64,000 nt of DNA from Qiania dongpingensis (GTDB lineage Bacteria; Bacillota; Clostridia; Lachnospirales; Lachnospiraceae), in the NCBI RefSeq assembly GCF_014337195.1, contig NZ_CP060634.1, positions 2,232,001-2,296,000 of the forward strand. Reading direction: 5' to 3'. Shown here in pieces: positions 1 through 7,828 of the stretch. The position numbers and the translations under genes are program-made. Below the pieces are notes generated by a model, which was not told the origin of the DNA, did no database searches, and worked only from the letters and a program-made list of their open reading frames with translations. The first letter of the stretch is position 1; each line of letters starts with the position of its first letter.

Positions 1-2
1 CG

Positions 3-785
3 ACAAAAGCTGTATGTGTTCCAGGGCTTAACTGTTACTCCTGTCCCGGAGCTCTGGGCTCCTGCCCCATCGGTTCTCTGCAGGCGGTGCTGGGCAGCAG
101 GAATTACAAATTTTCCTTTTATGTGATTGGGTTTCTCATGCTGATCGGATCTCTGGCAGGACGGTTTGTATGCGGATGGCTTTGTCCGTTTGGACTCATC
201 CAGGATCTGCTTTATAAAATTCCTTTTATTAAGAAACGGAAAAACCTGCCCGGGCACAAGGTGCTGGTCTGGATGAAGTATGTGATACTGGCGGTATTTG
301 TTATAATCCTTCCCCTGTTCGCTGTGGATATCGTTGGACAGGGAAGCCCCTGGTTTTGCCAGTATATCTGTCCCAGCGGGACACTTACGGGAGGAATACC
401 ACTGGTGTTGCTCAATGAACCGCTCCGGGGCGCCATCGGCTGGCTGTTCCAATGGAAAATGGCCATACTGCTTCTCATGATTTTCTTGTCTGTCATCGTA
501 TACAGGCCCTTCTGCAAATATGTATGTCCTCTGGGCGCTGTATACAGCTTGTTTAATCCAATTGCACTGTACCGGTATCAGGTGGACGCGGAAAAATGCA
601 CAAAATGCGGCAAATGTCAAAAAGCCTGTAAGATGGATATTCGAGTGTGGGAAACACCGAACAGCCGGGAATGTATCCGGTGCGGGGACTGCCTGAAAAG
701 CTGCCCCCATGGAGCAATCTGCAGCAGCATGGGAAAGAAGAAGGAGACTATCATAGTAAAGGACGGACAACAGAATGACAAGTGA
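3..785 (+). CDS. NapH-like membrane polyferredoxin (5' partial)
   Basis: The reading frame is open from the window edge, so the N-terminus lies outside; 260 residues are visible. Several membrane segments alternate with Cys motifs of the NapH/polyferredoxin type: CYSCPGALGSCPIG, WLCPFG, CQYICPSG and CKYVCPLG. Two classic 4Fe-4S ferredoxin motifs follow near the C-terminus (CTKCGKCQKAC and CIRCGDCLKSCP). Family members pass electrons across or along the cytoplasmic membrane. The electron partner cannot be named from this sequence. The gene overlaps the next gene (Rrf2 regulator) by 11 bases, so they are probably co-transcribed. A GTG at 87 is internal to the conserved Cys region and is not the start. 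Confidence 0.85.
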   Translation, partial: TKAVCVPGLNCYSCPGALGSCPIGSLQAVLGSRNYKFSFYVIGFLMLIGSLAGRFVCGWLCPFGLIQDLLYKIPFIKKRKNLPGHKVLVWMKYVILAVFVIILPLFAVDIVGQGSPWFCQYICPSGTLTGGIPLVLLNEPLRGAIGWLFQWKMAILLLMIFLSVIVYRPFCKYVCPLGAVYSLFNPIALYRYQVDAEKCTKCGKCQKACKMDIRVWETPNSRECIRCGDCLKSCPHGAICSSMGKKKETIIVKDGQQNDK

Positions 786-1197
786 ATTTTCAATCGCGGT
801 ACATGCTCTTGTATATCTAAACCATAAGGGGACTACTCTGGCCAGCGAGGCCCTGGCAGAGAATGTGTGCACCAATCCGGCGCGCATCAGGAAGGTCATG
901 GCAAAAATGAAGAAAAAAGGTCTGGTGGGGACAAAAGAGGGGCTGAACGGGGGCTATTACATGGTATGGAAAGCGGAGGAGGTGAATCTCCGCCAGATAT
1001 GCGAGGCTCTGGAGGTGGATATGGTGAAAGCGTCCTGGCGGTCAGGGAGTCTGGACATGGACTGCCTGGTTGCATCCGGCATGGCCGGGGTCATGGATGG
1101 AATATACGGGGAGCTGAATGAGCTCTGCAAAAAAAGGCTGGAAAACATGACCATCCAGGATATTGACGATCAGATTTTTAAAGGGAATAAAAAATAA
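775..1197 (+). CDS. Rrf2 family transcriptional regulator
   Basis: A 140-residue protein with the Rrf2 winged-helix layout: an N-terminal FSIAVHALVYL helix, a recognition region around NPARIRKVMAKMKKKGLV, and the wing motif KEGLNGGYYM. Iron-sulfur members such as IscR and NsrR carry three clustered Cys in the C-terminal half. Here I see only isolated Cys (in NVCTN, DMDCLV and ELCKK), so it is more like the cluster-free YwnA/CymR branch. It overlaps the upstream polyferredoxin gene and lies 25 bases before the flavin reductase start, which suggests that it regulates its own redox operon. The inducer is unknown. Confidence 0.85.
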   Translation: MTSEFSIAVHALVYLNHKGTTLASEALAENVCTNPARIRKVMAKMKKKGLVGTKEGLNGGYYMVWKAEEVNLRQICEALEVDMVKASWRSGSLDMDCLVASGMAGVMDGIYGELNELCKKRLENMTIQDIDDQIFKGNKK

Positions 1198-1222
1198 TAA
1201 GAGTCGGAAAGGGGCAAACAGG

Positions 1223-2587
1223 ATGGAACGATATGATGCGATAATCATCGGATTTGGAAAAGGGGGAAAAACACTGGCTGCCAAGCTGGGAGCTCAGGGG
1301 AAAAGAGTTGCCATGATCGAAAAGGATTCGGGCATGTATGGCGGGACCTGTATCAATGTCGGATGTATTCCGTCAAAATCTTTGGTGAGGAGTTCGGGAA
1401 TCGCCGCGCTCCATCCTGAGAAAAGCTTCGAGGAAAAAGCACGGGAATATAAGGCGGCGATCGAAGAGAAGAGACGCCTTACGGCCGCACTCCGTGGAAA
1501 GAATTTTTCAAAGCTGGATGATATGGAACATGTGACGGTATATAATGGAACCGCCTCCTTTATCTCCAATACAGTTGTATCGGTAAAGACAGAGAATGAA
1601 ACCTTCTCATTGGAAGGAGAAAAAATATTTATAAATACCGGCGGGACACCGGTGATTCCTCCCATTGAGGGACTTGTAGGGAACCCGTATGTGTATACCA
1701 GCGCTGAGCTGATGGATCTGGATATCCTTCCGGAGCGTCTGGTCATCATCGGGGGCGGATACATAGGTTTGGAATTCGCGTCCATGTATTCCGGTTTTGG
1801 CACAAAGGTCACGATCCTGCAGGATGGGGAAACCTTCCTGAAGAGAGAAGACAGGGATATGGCAGAAGCGATTCGTTCCATTCTGGAAGAACGGGGAGTG
1901 GAATTCAGGCTGGGAGCTAAGATACAAAAGGTGGAAGCGAAGGAAGGTTATGCGGAGACGCGCATTTTGTGGGAAGGGGCAGAGATGCTCCTCCAGTCTC
2001 AGGCGGTGCTGGCGGCGGCCGGAAGGAAGCCCAATACAGAAGGCCTTGACGCAGAAAATGCCGGGGTCAGAAGAAACGCCCGCGGCGCGGTCATCGTAGA
2101 TGACGAGCTGAAGACCAGCGCTCCCAATATCTGGGCGATGGGAGATGTAACCGGCGGTCTCCAGTTTACCTATGTATCACTGGATGACTTCAGAATTATA
2201 TGGTCCCAGATGAACGGAGGAGATTACACAAGAGCAGACAGAAAAAATGTGCCGTACAGTGTATTTATCACACCGTCCTTTTCACGGGTGGGACTGAACG
2301 AGGAAGAAGCAAGAGCGGCAGGATATCAGGTCAAGATTCTGAAGATGCCGGCCGCGGCGATTCCGAAAGCCCAGGTATTAAAGAACCCCAAGGGACTTCT
2401 GAAAGCCGTGATTGATGAAAAGACGAACCGGATCCTGGGTGCGATGCTCCTCTGCGAAGAGTCCTATGAGATGATCAATACCGTAAAGCTTGCGATGGAT
2501 CTGGAAGCTGATTATCGGTTTTTGGGCAAACAGATCTATACACATCCTACCATGAGTGAAGCCTTTAATGATTTGTTCGGTCAGTAA
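1223..2587 (+). CDS. RclA-like pyridine nucleotide-disulfide oxidoreductase
   Basis: 454 residues. The N-terminal FAD-binding GFGKGGKTLAAKL motif is followed by GGTCINVGCIPSK, which carries the redox-active C-x4-C pair. A second Rossmann motif, IIGGGYIGLEFASMYSGFG, binds NAD(P)H. The C-terminal half is the dimerisation domain ending in YTHPTMSEAFNDLF. The opening (YDAIIIGFGKGGKTLA, then MYGGTCINVGCIP) resembles E. coli RclA/YkgC more than lipoamide dehydrogenase. RclA acts in reactive chlorine and copper stress, so a stress-linked flavin reductase is the best guess. The ATG at 1223 is preferred over one at 1163 because a GGAAAGGGG ribosome binding site lies just ahead of it. It is the third gene of the polyferredoxin-Rrf2 operon. 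Confidence 0.85.
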   Translation: MERYDAIIIGFGKGGKTLAAKLGAQGKRVAMIEKDSGMYGGTCINVGCIPSKSLVRSSGIAALHPEKSFEEKAREYKAAIEEKRRLTAALRGKNFSKLDDMEHVTVYNGTASFISNTVVSVKTENETFSLEGEKIFINTGGTPVIPPIEGLVGNPYVYTSAELMDLDILPERLVIIGGGYIGLEFASMYSGFGTKVTILQDGETFLKREDRDMAEAIRSILEERGVEFRLGAKIQKVEAKEGYAETRILWEGAEMLLQSQAVLAAAGRKPNTEGLDAENAGVRRNARGAVIVDDELKTSAPNIWAMGDVTGGLQFTYVSLDDFRIIWSQMNGGDYTRADRKNVPYSVFITPSFSRVGLNEEEARAAGYQVKILKMPAAAIPKAQVLKNPKGLLKAVIDEKTNRILGAMLLCEESYEMINTVKLAMDLEADYRFLGKQIYTHPTMSEAFNDLFGQ

Positions 2588-2603
2588 AGCGCATCATAAC
2601 TTG

Positions 2604-2621
2604 AAAAAAAGGCAGTCTGCC
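2604..2621 (-). terminator. rho-independent terminator for the acetyltransferase gene
   Basis: Read on the minus strand, a short GGCA-GAC-TGCC hairpin is followed directly by seven T (seven A at 2604-2610 on the plus strand). It lies just downstream of the acetyltransferase stop codon. The stem is short, but the T-tract is good. Confidence 0.55.
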
Positions 2622-2630
2622 GTTTAGGGA

Positions 2631-2661
2631 GATGCCCCGCTCACGAAATGGGCGGGGCATC
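2631..2661. terminator. bidirectional terminator hairpin overlapping a C-terminus
   Basis: A perfect 10-bp stem, GATGCCCCGC (2631-2640) with GCGGGGCATC (2652-2661), has an 11-base loop. It is followed on the plus strand by CTTTAT, so it can end the flavin reductase transcript. The right arm also encodes the last residues of the convergent acetyltransferase (KDAPPIS). Confidence 0.75.
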
Positions 2662-3270
2662 TTTATCCTGCAGATAATCAAGCTCCTGTGTTTTCCAATA
2701 AACGGCGTCTTCTTCCGTAACGGGACGCAGGATCCGGCATGGGTTCCCGGCTGCGATCACATTTGGGGGAATATCTTTTGTGACGATGCTTCCAGAACCA
2801 ATTATGGAGTTTTCTCCTATGGTGACGCCTGGATTAAGGACTGCCCCTCCTCCGATCCATACGTTGTCCCCGATGGCTATGGGGCGGCCGTATTCCAATC
2901 CGGTATTTCTTACGGACGCGTCGACGGGATGGGCGGCGGTATAGATACCCACCCTGGGCCCGATGAGCACATGGCTTCCTATGGTCACAGGGCACACATC
3001 AATGATGATGCAGTCACAGTTGATATACAGATGATCTCCTGCTAAGATCTGTTTTCCGTAGTCACAGCGGAAGGGCGGCTCCACGTGGAAGCCGGCTCCG
3101 ATTTTTCCGAAAAGCTCACGGATGATGGCGTCCTGCTTTTCTGTATCGTATTCGGTCATATGGTTAAAGACGGTCAGAAGCTGTTTGCACCGGATGTACT
3201 CTTTTGTAAGCTCTTCATCGGCAGTCATATGATAAAGCCTGCCGGACAACATGCGTTCTTTAGGAGTCAT
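2641..3270 (-). CDS. sugar O-acetyltransferase (maltose/galactoside acetyltransferase family)
   Basis: 209 residues, the usual length of Maa/LacA-type acetyl-CoA-dependent O-acetyltransferases. The N-terminal helical cap (MTPKERMLSGRLYH) is characteristic. It is followed by left-handed beta-helix hexapeptide repeats (IGSHVLIGPRVGIYTAAHPVD, IGDNVWIGGGAVLNPGVTIG, IIGSGSIVTKDIP). The catalytic His is probably in YTAAHP. The ATG has AAGAAAGG just upstream. It stands alone and convergent to the flavin reductase gene. The natural acceptor sugar is unknown; such enzymes often acetylate non-metabolised sugars. Confidence 0.9.
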   Translation of the reverse strand: MTPKERMLSGRLYHMTADEELTKEYIRCKQLLTVFNHMTEYDTEKQDAIIRELFGKIGAGFHVEPPFRCDYGKQILAGDHLYINCDCIIIDVCPVTIGSHVLIGPRVGIYTAAHPVDASVRNTGLEYGRPIAIGDNVWIGGGAVLNPGVTIGENSIIGSGSIVTKDIPPNVIAAGNPCRILRPVTEEDAVYWKTQELDYLQDKDAPPIS

Positions 3271-3422
3271 GAAAATGCCTTTCTTGTAAAATGGTCTAAC
3301 ATCCTGGTCTCAGAGATATAAATATAGTGGAATATATTTGCCACGAAGAGTATTGTAGCAAAAGGACAGGCAGGTGTAAAGGCCTCTGGAGAGAGATTTT
3401 CCGTCTGTACTTTATGAAAAAC

Positions 3423-3451
3423 TTGAAAATATTTCCAGTATGCAGTATGAT
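3423..3451 (+). promoter_or_regulatory. sigma-A-type promoter upstream of the DUF6465 gene
   Basis: TTGAAA (3423-3428), a 17-base spacer and TATGAT (3446-3451). It points toward the DUF6465 gene, about 100 bases upstream of its start. The 284 bases between the acetyltransferase and this gene hold no other gene that I can see. Confidence 0.55.
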
Positions 3452-3554
3452 AAAAACGTCACCGGTTTTCTTTGCCAAGATAAAGTGATAAAGTGACAAA
3501 GCTTGCGCGGATATTTTATTGACACTTGTATTCGAGGAAAAGAGGAGGAAAGCT

Positions 3555-3893
3555 ATGGCTAGAAAAAAAGTTCAGGCAGCGGAGAAGACGGAAACAAAAA
3601 CGGCAGAGGCATATGAAAAAGCAGCGGCGCCTGAGAAAAAAGCGGCTGCGGAGGTAAAAAAGCCTGTCGGAAGAAAGCCCGTAAAGAGAACGGAGATGAA
3701 GACGAGCGTCTCGGTACAGTACATGGGCAAGGATATTTCTGACAAGGAAATGATCGCATTGATCAAAAAGGACTGGACTGCTAAGAAGCGTAAGGTCAGT
3801 GAGATCAAGACAATGGAGCTGTACGTGAAGGTTGAAGAAAATATGGTATATTATGTCATCAACGGTGAAGAGACCGGAAGCGTGGCGATCTGA
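3555..3893 (+). CDS. DUF6465 family protein
   Basis: 112 residues. The first half is a low-complexity Lys/Ala/Glu tail. The second half is a compact domain beginning TSVSVQYMGKDISDKEMIALIKKDW and ending in VYYVINGEETGSVAI. This layout matches the DUF6465 proteins common in Lachnospiraceae; their function is unknown. The basic Ala/Lys-rich tail would suit nucleic acid binding, but that is only inference. The ATG at 3555 follows AGAGGAGGAAAGCT, better than an upstream TTG at 3519. A terminator follows, so it is probably monocistronic. Confidence 0.7.
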   Translation: MARKKVQAAEKTETKTAEAYEKAAAPEKKAAAEVKKPVGRKPVKRTEMKTSVSVQYMGKDISDKEMIALIKKDWTAKKRKVSEIKTMELYVKVEENMVYYVINGEETGSVAI

Positions 3894-3921
3894 TTTCAGT
3901 TCGGGAGTCAGAGCATATTGG

Positions 3922-3969
3922 CCGCATTCATGGAGGAATATAAAGTTCCTTTATGGGTGCGGCTTTTTC
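3922..3969 (+). terminator. terminator after the DUF6465 gene
   Basis: An 11-bp stem with G-T pairs (GCCGCATTCAT with ATGGGTGCGGC) and an inner GGAA/TTCC pairing is followed by TTTTT at 3965-3969. A second hairpin (CCGGGGAA/TTCCCCGG, 4000-4020) without a T-tract lies between it and the next promoter. Confidence 0.75.
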
Positions 3970-4021
3970 AGAACACACCCAACGGCTCTGTTCAGTTCCC
4001 GGGGAAGTACGTTCCCCGGTG

Positions 4022-4050
4022 TTGAAAAAAGGCGTATTTTGTTGTATAAT
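4022..4050 (+). promoter_or_regulatory. strong sigma-A promoter of the cell wall hydrolase gene
   Basis: TTGAAA (4022-4027), a 17-base spacer and a consensus TATAAT (4045-4050), 55 bases upstream of the hydrolase start. Confidence 0.8.
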
Positions 4051-4104
4051 GATAAAACTGCAGCTAAAAAGGAAATGAGAAGCACAGAACCGAGAGGATA
4101 TTAT

Positions 4105-5466
4105 ATGAAAAAAAATGCAGGAAACAGGATTCGCCGTATCTGTCTATCCCTTTCCGTTATGATTGCGGCAGCCGGCGCGTTGTCTTCTTCGGCAGCCGGT
4201 GATGACCTTCAGAGGGCCGGAGATAAGGTGGAAAGTGCCGAGGAGCAGGCAAAGGATTTGAAAGAAGCTGGAGAACGCCTGGAAAGCTATCTGGAAGAAC
4301 TGAACACGCAGCTGGACCAGCTGACCTCCGACATGGAGGAGCTGGCGAGACAGAAGGAAGAGCTGAACGGCCGTCTGTCCGCCACGGAGGAGGAGCTGGA
4401 GGAAGCGAAGGCTACGGAGTCCAGGCAGTATGAGGATATGAAAAAGCGGATTCAATATATGTATGAAAACCGCGATGCCGGCTTTGTGGGATTGATATTT
4501 TCCGAAGAAAGCCTGTCCGGTATCATGAATAAGGCTGAATATGCCATGGACATGGCCGGATATGACAGAAGGATGCTGACGGAATATAAAGAGACGAAGG
4601 AGCTGGTGGCTCAAAAGGAGAATGATCTTTTGGAGGAGCAGGATGCTCTGGAGCAGGTTGTGCGGGATACGGAGCAGAAGAGGAACGAGGTGCTCGCGGC
4701 CATCGGGGAGACGGCAGAGAAGATGGAGGCCTGCGCGGGAAACCTGGAGGATACCGAGGGACAGCTGGCGCAGTACCGGTCGGAGCTGCAGCAGAAGGAG
4801 CTGGAGGCGGAGAATCAGATGGCGGAGCTTACAGACGACGGGACCCAGGTCGCGGACGGCGGCTCCGGCAGCGGAAACAACGGGATGGGAGGAAACGAGA
4901 ACGGCGGGGGGAGTACGGCGGCGGCCGACAAACCCAGCGAAGGAGACGGAAGCACAGAAACTCCGGTGAAGCCTTCCGATTCCCCCACGGAGGCGCCCAC
5001 CCAGGCGCCGACAGAAGCTCCCACCCAGGCCCCGACGGAAGCACCGACAGAGGCGCCGACAGAAGCCCCGACGGAAGCACCGACTCAGGCGCCTGATCCC
5101 GGTGAAGACGAAATCGATTATACAGCCTATACCGACTTGGAGCTGATGGCCGCCATGATTTATCGTGAGGCCAATATGGAACCTTGGGAAGGCAAGGTGG
5201 CTGTGGGGAATGTGATCATGAACCGGATTCGGAGCAGCCGATATCCCAACACCATGCTGGGAGTGCTGTCCCAGCCCTATCAGTTCAGTCCATGGGGATA
5301 TCCGAAGTATATCAATGCCCTAAAGAACGGGGTGAACGCAACCTGCAGGCAGGCGGCGGAGGCGGCCATGAACGGGACGGAAAACTACATCGGGGACCTG
5401 CTTCACTTCCGCACCATAGCCCCCGGATACGAGGGAATTAAGATTGGCGGCCATGTTTTTTATTGA
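4105..5466 (+). CDS. secreted cell wall hydrolase with coiled coil, TEAP linker and SleB-like domain
   Basis: 453 residues in four parts. A signal peptide covers about residues 1-31 (RIRRICLSLSVMIAAAG, Ala-rich cleavage site). A long coiled coil (about 32-240, e.g. LEELNTQLDQLTSDMEELARQ) resembles the N-terminal regulatory region of PcsB/CwlO-type hydrolases. A Gly/Ser/Pro/Thr linker contains nine TEAP/TQAP units. The C-terminal Hydrolase_2 (SleB-like) domain starts near residue 338, with the probable catalytic Glu in AMIYREANMEPWEGK and the family signature VAVGNVIMNRIRS. SleB domains act on peptidoglycan, often spore cortex. The coiled coil suggests control by a membrane partner such as FtsEX, but that is inference. 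The ATG at 4105 begins the signal peptide. Confidence 0.88.
   Translation: MKKNAGNRIRRICLSLSVMIAAAGALSSSAAGDDLQRAGDKVESAEEQAKDLKEAGERLESYLEELNTQLDQLTSDMEELARQKEELNGRLSATEEELEEAKATESRQYEDMKKRIQYMYENRDAGFVGLIFSEESLSGIMNKAEYAMDMAGYDRRMLTEYKETKELVAQKENDLLEEQDALEQVVRDTEQKRNEVLAAIGETAEKMEACAGNLEDTEGQLAQYRSELQQKELEAENQMAELTDDGTQVADGGSGSGNNGMGGNENGGGSTAAADKPSEGDGSTETPVKPSDSPTEAPTQAPTEAPTQAPTEAPTEAPTEAPTEAPTQAPDPGEDEIDYTAYTDLELMAAMIYREANMEPWEGKVAVGNVIMNRIRSSRYPNTMLGVLSQPYQFSPWGYPKYINALKNGVNATCRQAAEAAMNGTENYIGDLLHFRTIAPGYEGIKIGGHVFY
4987..5094 (+). repeat. nine tandem 12-bp units encoding TEAP/TQAP
   Basis: Nine in-frame 12-base units encode Thr-(Glu/Gln)-Ala-Pro. The units vary at third positions, so the array is old or selected at the protein level. 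It forms the wall-spanning linker of the hydrolase. Confidence 0.9.
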
Positions 5467-5471
5467 ATATT

Positions 5472-5525
5472 AAAACGGCATAGAGCTATTTCCAAAAGCG
5501 GCATGGTTTTTGCTATGCCGTTTTT
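5472..5525 (+). terminator. terminator after the cell wall hydrolase gene
   Basis: A 12-bp stem, AAAACGGCATAG (5472-5483) with CTATGCCGTTTT (5513-5524), leads into a T-run on the plus strand. The A-rich left flank means that it could also act in reverse. Confidence 0.8.
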
Positions 5526-5547
5526 ACATTTTATAAGGAGGAAATCC

Positions 5548-6270
5548 ATGAACTGGGAACCTTGGACAGGATGCTGCAAGGTGAGTGACGGCTGCACGAA
5601 CTGCTATTTTTATGGGCCCCACGCAAAACGCTATGGTCAGAACACGATTGAAAAAACAGATAAATTTGATTGGCCCATAAGGAAAAACGCAAAAGGGGAA
5701 TATAACATTAAAGGAAACAAGATTCTTGCGACCTGCTTTGCCACGGACTTTTTTCTTCCGGAGGCGGATGAATGGCGGAAAGAAGTCTGGACCTTTATCA
5801 AGGAAAGAACGGACATCGATTTTTTGATCTTGACAAAGCGCATCGACCGTTTTCCTGTATCGCTTCCTTCTGATTGGGGGGCAGGATATGACAATGTGAA
5901 CATTGGATGTACAGTCGAAAATCAAAGTACGGCGGATTATCGCCTTCCCCTGTTTTTATCCTATCCGATAAAACGGCGCTTCATCGCCTGCGCGCCGCTT
6001 TTAGAGGCGATAGACCTAACGCCATATCTTCATGGGACGGACCACGTTACTGTTAGCGGCGAAACGGGGCGGGAAGCCCGCGAATGTGATTATGAATGGG
6101 TACTTAATATCCGTGAGCAATGTGTAAATGCAGGCGTCACATTCTGGTTCAAAAACACAGGTACTTTTTTTAAACGTGACGGAGCCGTAGAAAAGATTAA
6201 TCCATTTAGGCAGTCTGGCATGGCGAAAGAGCTTGGCATCGATATTTCAGATGGAAAACGGCTGTTTTAA
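5548..6270 (+). CDS. DUF5131 family protein (phage Gp37/Gp68-like)
   Basis: 240 residues starting MNWEPWTGCCKVSDGCTNCY. The spaced Cys (CC, C, C) and the W-P-W opening are typical of the DUF5131/Gp37-Gp68 family. Later blocks such as ILATCFATDFFLPEADEW, ILTKRIDRFP, NIGCTVENQSTADYRLP and TVSGETGREARECDYEWV fit the same family. Function is not established. The Cys cluster plus TIM-barrel-like order suggests a radical-SAM-like or metal-binding enzyme, but I cannot show that. An AAGGAGGAAATCC ribosome binding site decides the ATG at 5548. The AraC regulator follows 14 bases later. Confidence 0.8.
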   Translation: MNWEPWTGCCKVSDGCTNCYFYGPHAKRYGQNTIEKTDKFDWPIRKNAKGEYNIKGNKILATCFATDFFLPEADEWRKEVWTFIKERTDIDFLILTKRIDRFPVSLPSDWGAGYDNVNIGCTVENQSTADYRLPLFLSYPIKRRFIACAPLLEAIDLTPYLHGTDHVTVSGETGREARECDYEWVLNIREQCVNAGVTFWFKNTGTFFKRDGAVEKINPFRQSGMAKELGIDISDGKRLF

Positions 6271-6284
6271 CAGGATGGGAGTAT

Positions 6285-7118
6285 ATGGACAGGAAAAAAC
6301 TCGTAAATCAAAGCATTGACTATATTATGCAGCATTTGGATGAAGATCTGTCGCTTGATATCGTTGCCGCGCAGTTCTACGTATCAAGATTTCATTTCAG
6401 CCGTATATTCAAGGAAGAGACGGGTGAAAGCGTTTATGCGTTTATCAAGCGCTGCAGAGTCGATCAAAGTGCGGTAGATATAAAGTTAAACCCAACAAAA
6501 TCAATTGCAGATATCGGTTTGGATTATGGATACAGCTCTTCCAACTATAGCACTGTATTTAGAAAGCGCCATAATGTTTCTCCGGCTGTGTTTAAGAAGT
6601 CCATAATGAGTCACAGCATGTCTGTTCCTTTTACTCCGAAACGGGTCGTTCCATTTAAAACCGAGGAGGAATATGCCGCCCACATTGGGATTCAAAAGAT
6701 AGATGATTTATTTTTGATCTATGAAAGATTTATAGGAAGCTATGCGGATATTGAAAAGAACTGGTATCAGTTTTTGGATAAATATAAGGGATTCTTGAAG
6801 GAAAATACAATCTTGGCAGAACGATTTTTCAATGATCCGGCCATTACGGACTCATCCCAATGTATCTGCGACATTTGTATGACGGCAGAACTGGAGTGCG
6901 GACTGAATAATGTAATGTGGATGAAAGGCGGCAAATGGATCGTATATCACTTCAGTGGAGAGATCAGAGATATTTATGAGACGCTGCAAGGGGTTTTCAG
7001 CGTCTGGCTGCCTCAGAGTGGCTTCAAAATGGCACGGCAGTATGGACTGAATATCTATCGCAGCATTGACCGGGATAACCATAGCGTTGTAATGGATCTA
7101 TGCATCCCAATTCAATAA
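6285..7118 (+). CDS. AraC family regulator with C-terminal effector-binding domain
   Basis: 277 residues. The AraC/XylS DNA-binding domain is N-terminal (about 1-105) with both helix-turn-helix units: LSLDIVAAQFYVSRFHFSRIFKEETGESVYAFIK and SIADIGLDYGYSSSNYSTVFRKRHNVSPAVFKK. The remaining part (about 120-277) looks like a GyrI/Rob-type small-molecule-binding domain (IYERFIGSYADIEKNWYQFLDKY, ending in VVMDLCIPIQ). This order is typical of MarA/Rob-like regulators. Ribosome binding site AGGATGGGAG. It lies 14 bases after DUF5131 and 84 bases before a Cys-rich gene; regulation of those neighbours is plausible but unproven. Confidence 0.88.
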   Translation: MDRKKLVNQSIDYIMQHLDEDLSLDIVAAQFYVSRFHFSRIFKEETGESVYAFIKRCRVDQSAVDIKLNPTKSIADIGLDYGYSSSNYSTVFRKRHNVSPAVFKKSIMSHSMSVPFTPKRVVPFKTEEEYAAHIGIQKIDDLFLIYERFIGSYADIEKNWYQFLDKYKGFLKENTILAERFFNDPAITDSSQCICDICMTAELECGLNNVMWMKGGKWIVYHFSGEIRDIYETLQGVFSVWLPQSGFKMARQYGLNIYRSIDRDNHSVVMDLCIPIQ

Positions 7119-7202
7119 AAGCAAGAATTCAGAAGCCGGCAGGAGGATTTTTTTCTATAATCATAATTGTTCCATCGATAAATTCAAGAACCGGAGGAAG
7201 TA

Positions 7203-7751
7203 ATGTTTGATATAAGGAAGATCCAAGAGAATGTAATTTATGAATGTGTCAAGGCCGAAAGTGACGCGGATACAGCCAAAGAAGTCGTGTATGGCGAGGA
7301 GCGGACGGATCATGCGGAAAACGACGCCGATTGGGTGAAGTCTGCGATGCGGCGTTTAGAAAGCAGATTTGCTCCTGAGTCGGTAAAGAAAATACGGATG
7401 AACTGTCAATGCGGCTATGGAATGGAAGAGAAACTTTCGCTTTTAAAGGAATTAAAGTCAAATGCAGAATCCATAGAAGAATTTGCGGATTCGGAGAAAG
7501 CAAAGGCTGCCGGGCTCTTTTGCGAAAATGGCGAACTTTTCCTGCGATTTTATTTCTGTCCGTGCCCTATGCTTGCAGAGGTGGAGAGACTAGAGACAAA
7601 AGCATGGTGCCAGTGTACGGCCGGCTACAGTAAAGTGCTTTTTGAAAAGGCGTTTGCATGTAAGGCAGATGTGGAATTGTTTAAAAGTATAAAGATGGGC
7701 GATTCGGTATGTCTGATGAAAATCACCCTCTGTGATCCTGATTGGAAATAA
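7203..7751 (+). CDS. Cys-rich protein, probably DUF6144 family
   Basis: 182 residues with several conserved-looking Cys: MNCQCGYGMEEKL, GLFCENGELFLRFYFCPCPMLAEVE, KAWCQCTAGYSK and the C-terminal TLCDPDW. I associate this pattern with the DUF6144 family, without being able to search. The paired CxC motifs suggest metal binding. There is no signal peptide or membrane segment, so it is probably cytoplasmic. Start ATG at 7203 with GGAGGAAGTA upstream. It follows the AraC gene by 84 bases and ends at a terminator, so it may share that transcript. Confidence 0.6.
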   Translation: MFDIRKIQENVIYECVKAESDADTAKEVVYGEERTDHAENDADWVKSAMRRLESRFAPESVKKIRMNCQCGYGMEEKLSLLKELKSNAESIEEFADSEKAKAAGLFCENGELFLRFYFCPCPMLAEVERLETKAWCQCTAGYSKVLFEKAFACKADVELFKSIKMGDSVCLMKITLCDPDWK

Positions 7752-7761
7752 AACAGTAAAA

Positions 7762-7794
7762 AATGGGCGTACGTTTTAAAACGATACGCCCATT
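7762..7794. terminator. bidirectional terminator between convergent genes
   Basis: A perfect 10-bp stem, AATGGGCGTA (7762-7771) with TACGCCCATT (7785-7794). Minus-strand transcription from spoVAE runs from the stem into six T; plus-strand transcription runs into CCTTAT. It is therefore stronger for the minus strand. Confidence 0.75.
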
Positions 7795-7828
7795 CCTTAT
7801 GGACAGCGGCCTGATTGAGAGCGCGCCG

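Noticed and set aside
4987-5094. CRISPR-like or satellite array
   Set aside because: The repeats are 12 bases, contiguous and in frame, encoding TEAP/TQAP in the hydrolase linker.
5548-7751. Prophage remnant because of the phage Gp37/Gp68-like DUF5131 gene
   Set aside because: No other phage gene, integrase or attachment repeat nearby; DUF5131 genes are also common outside phages.
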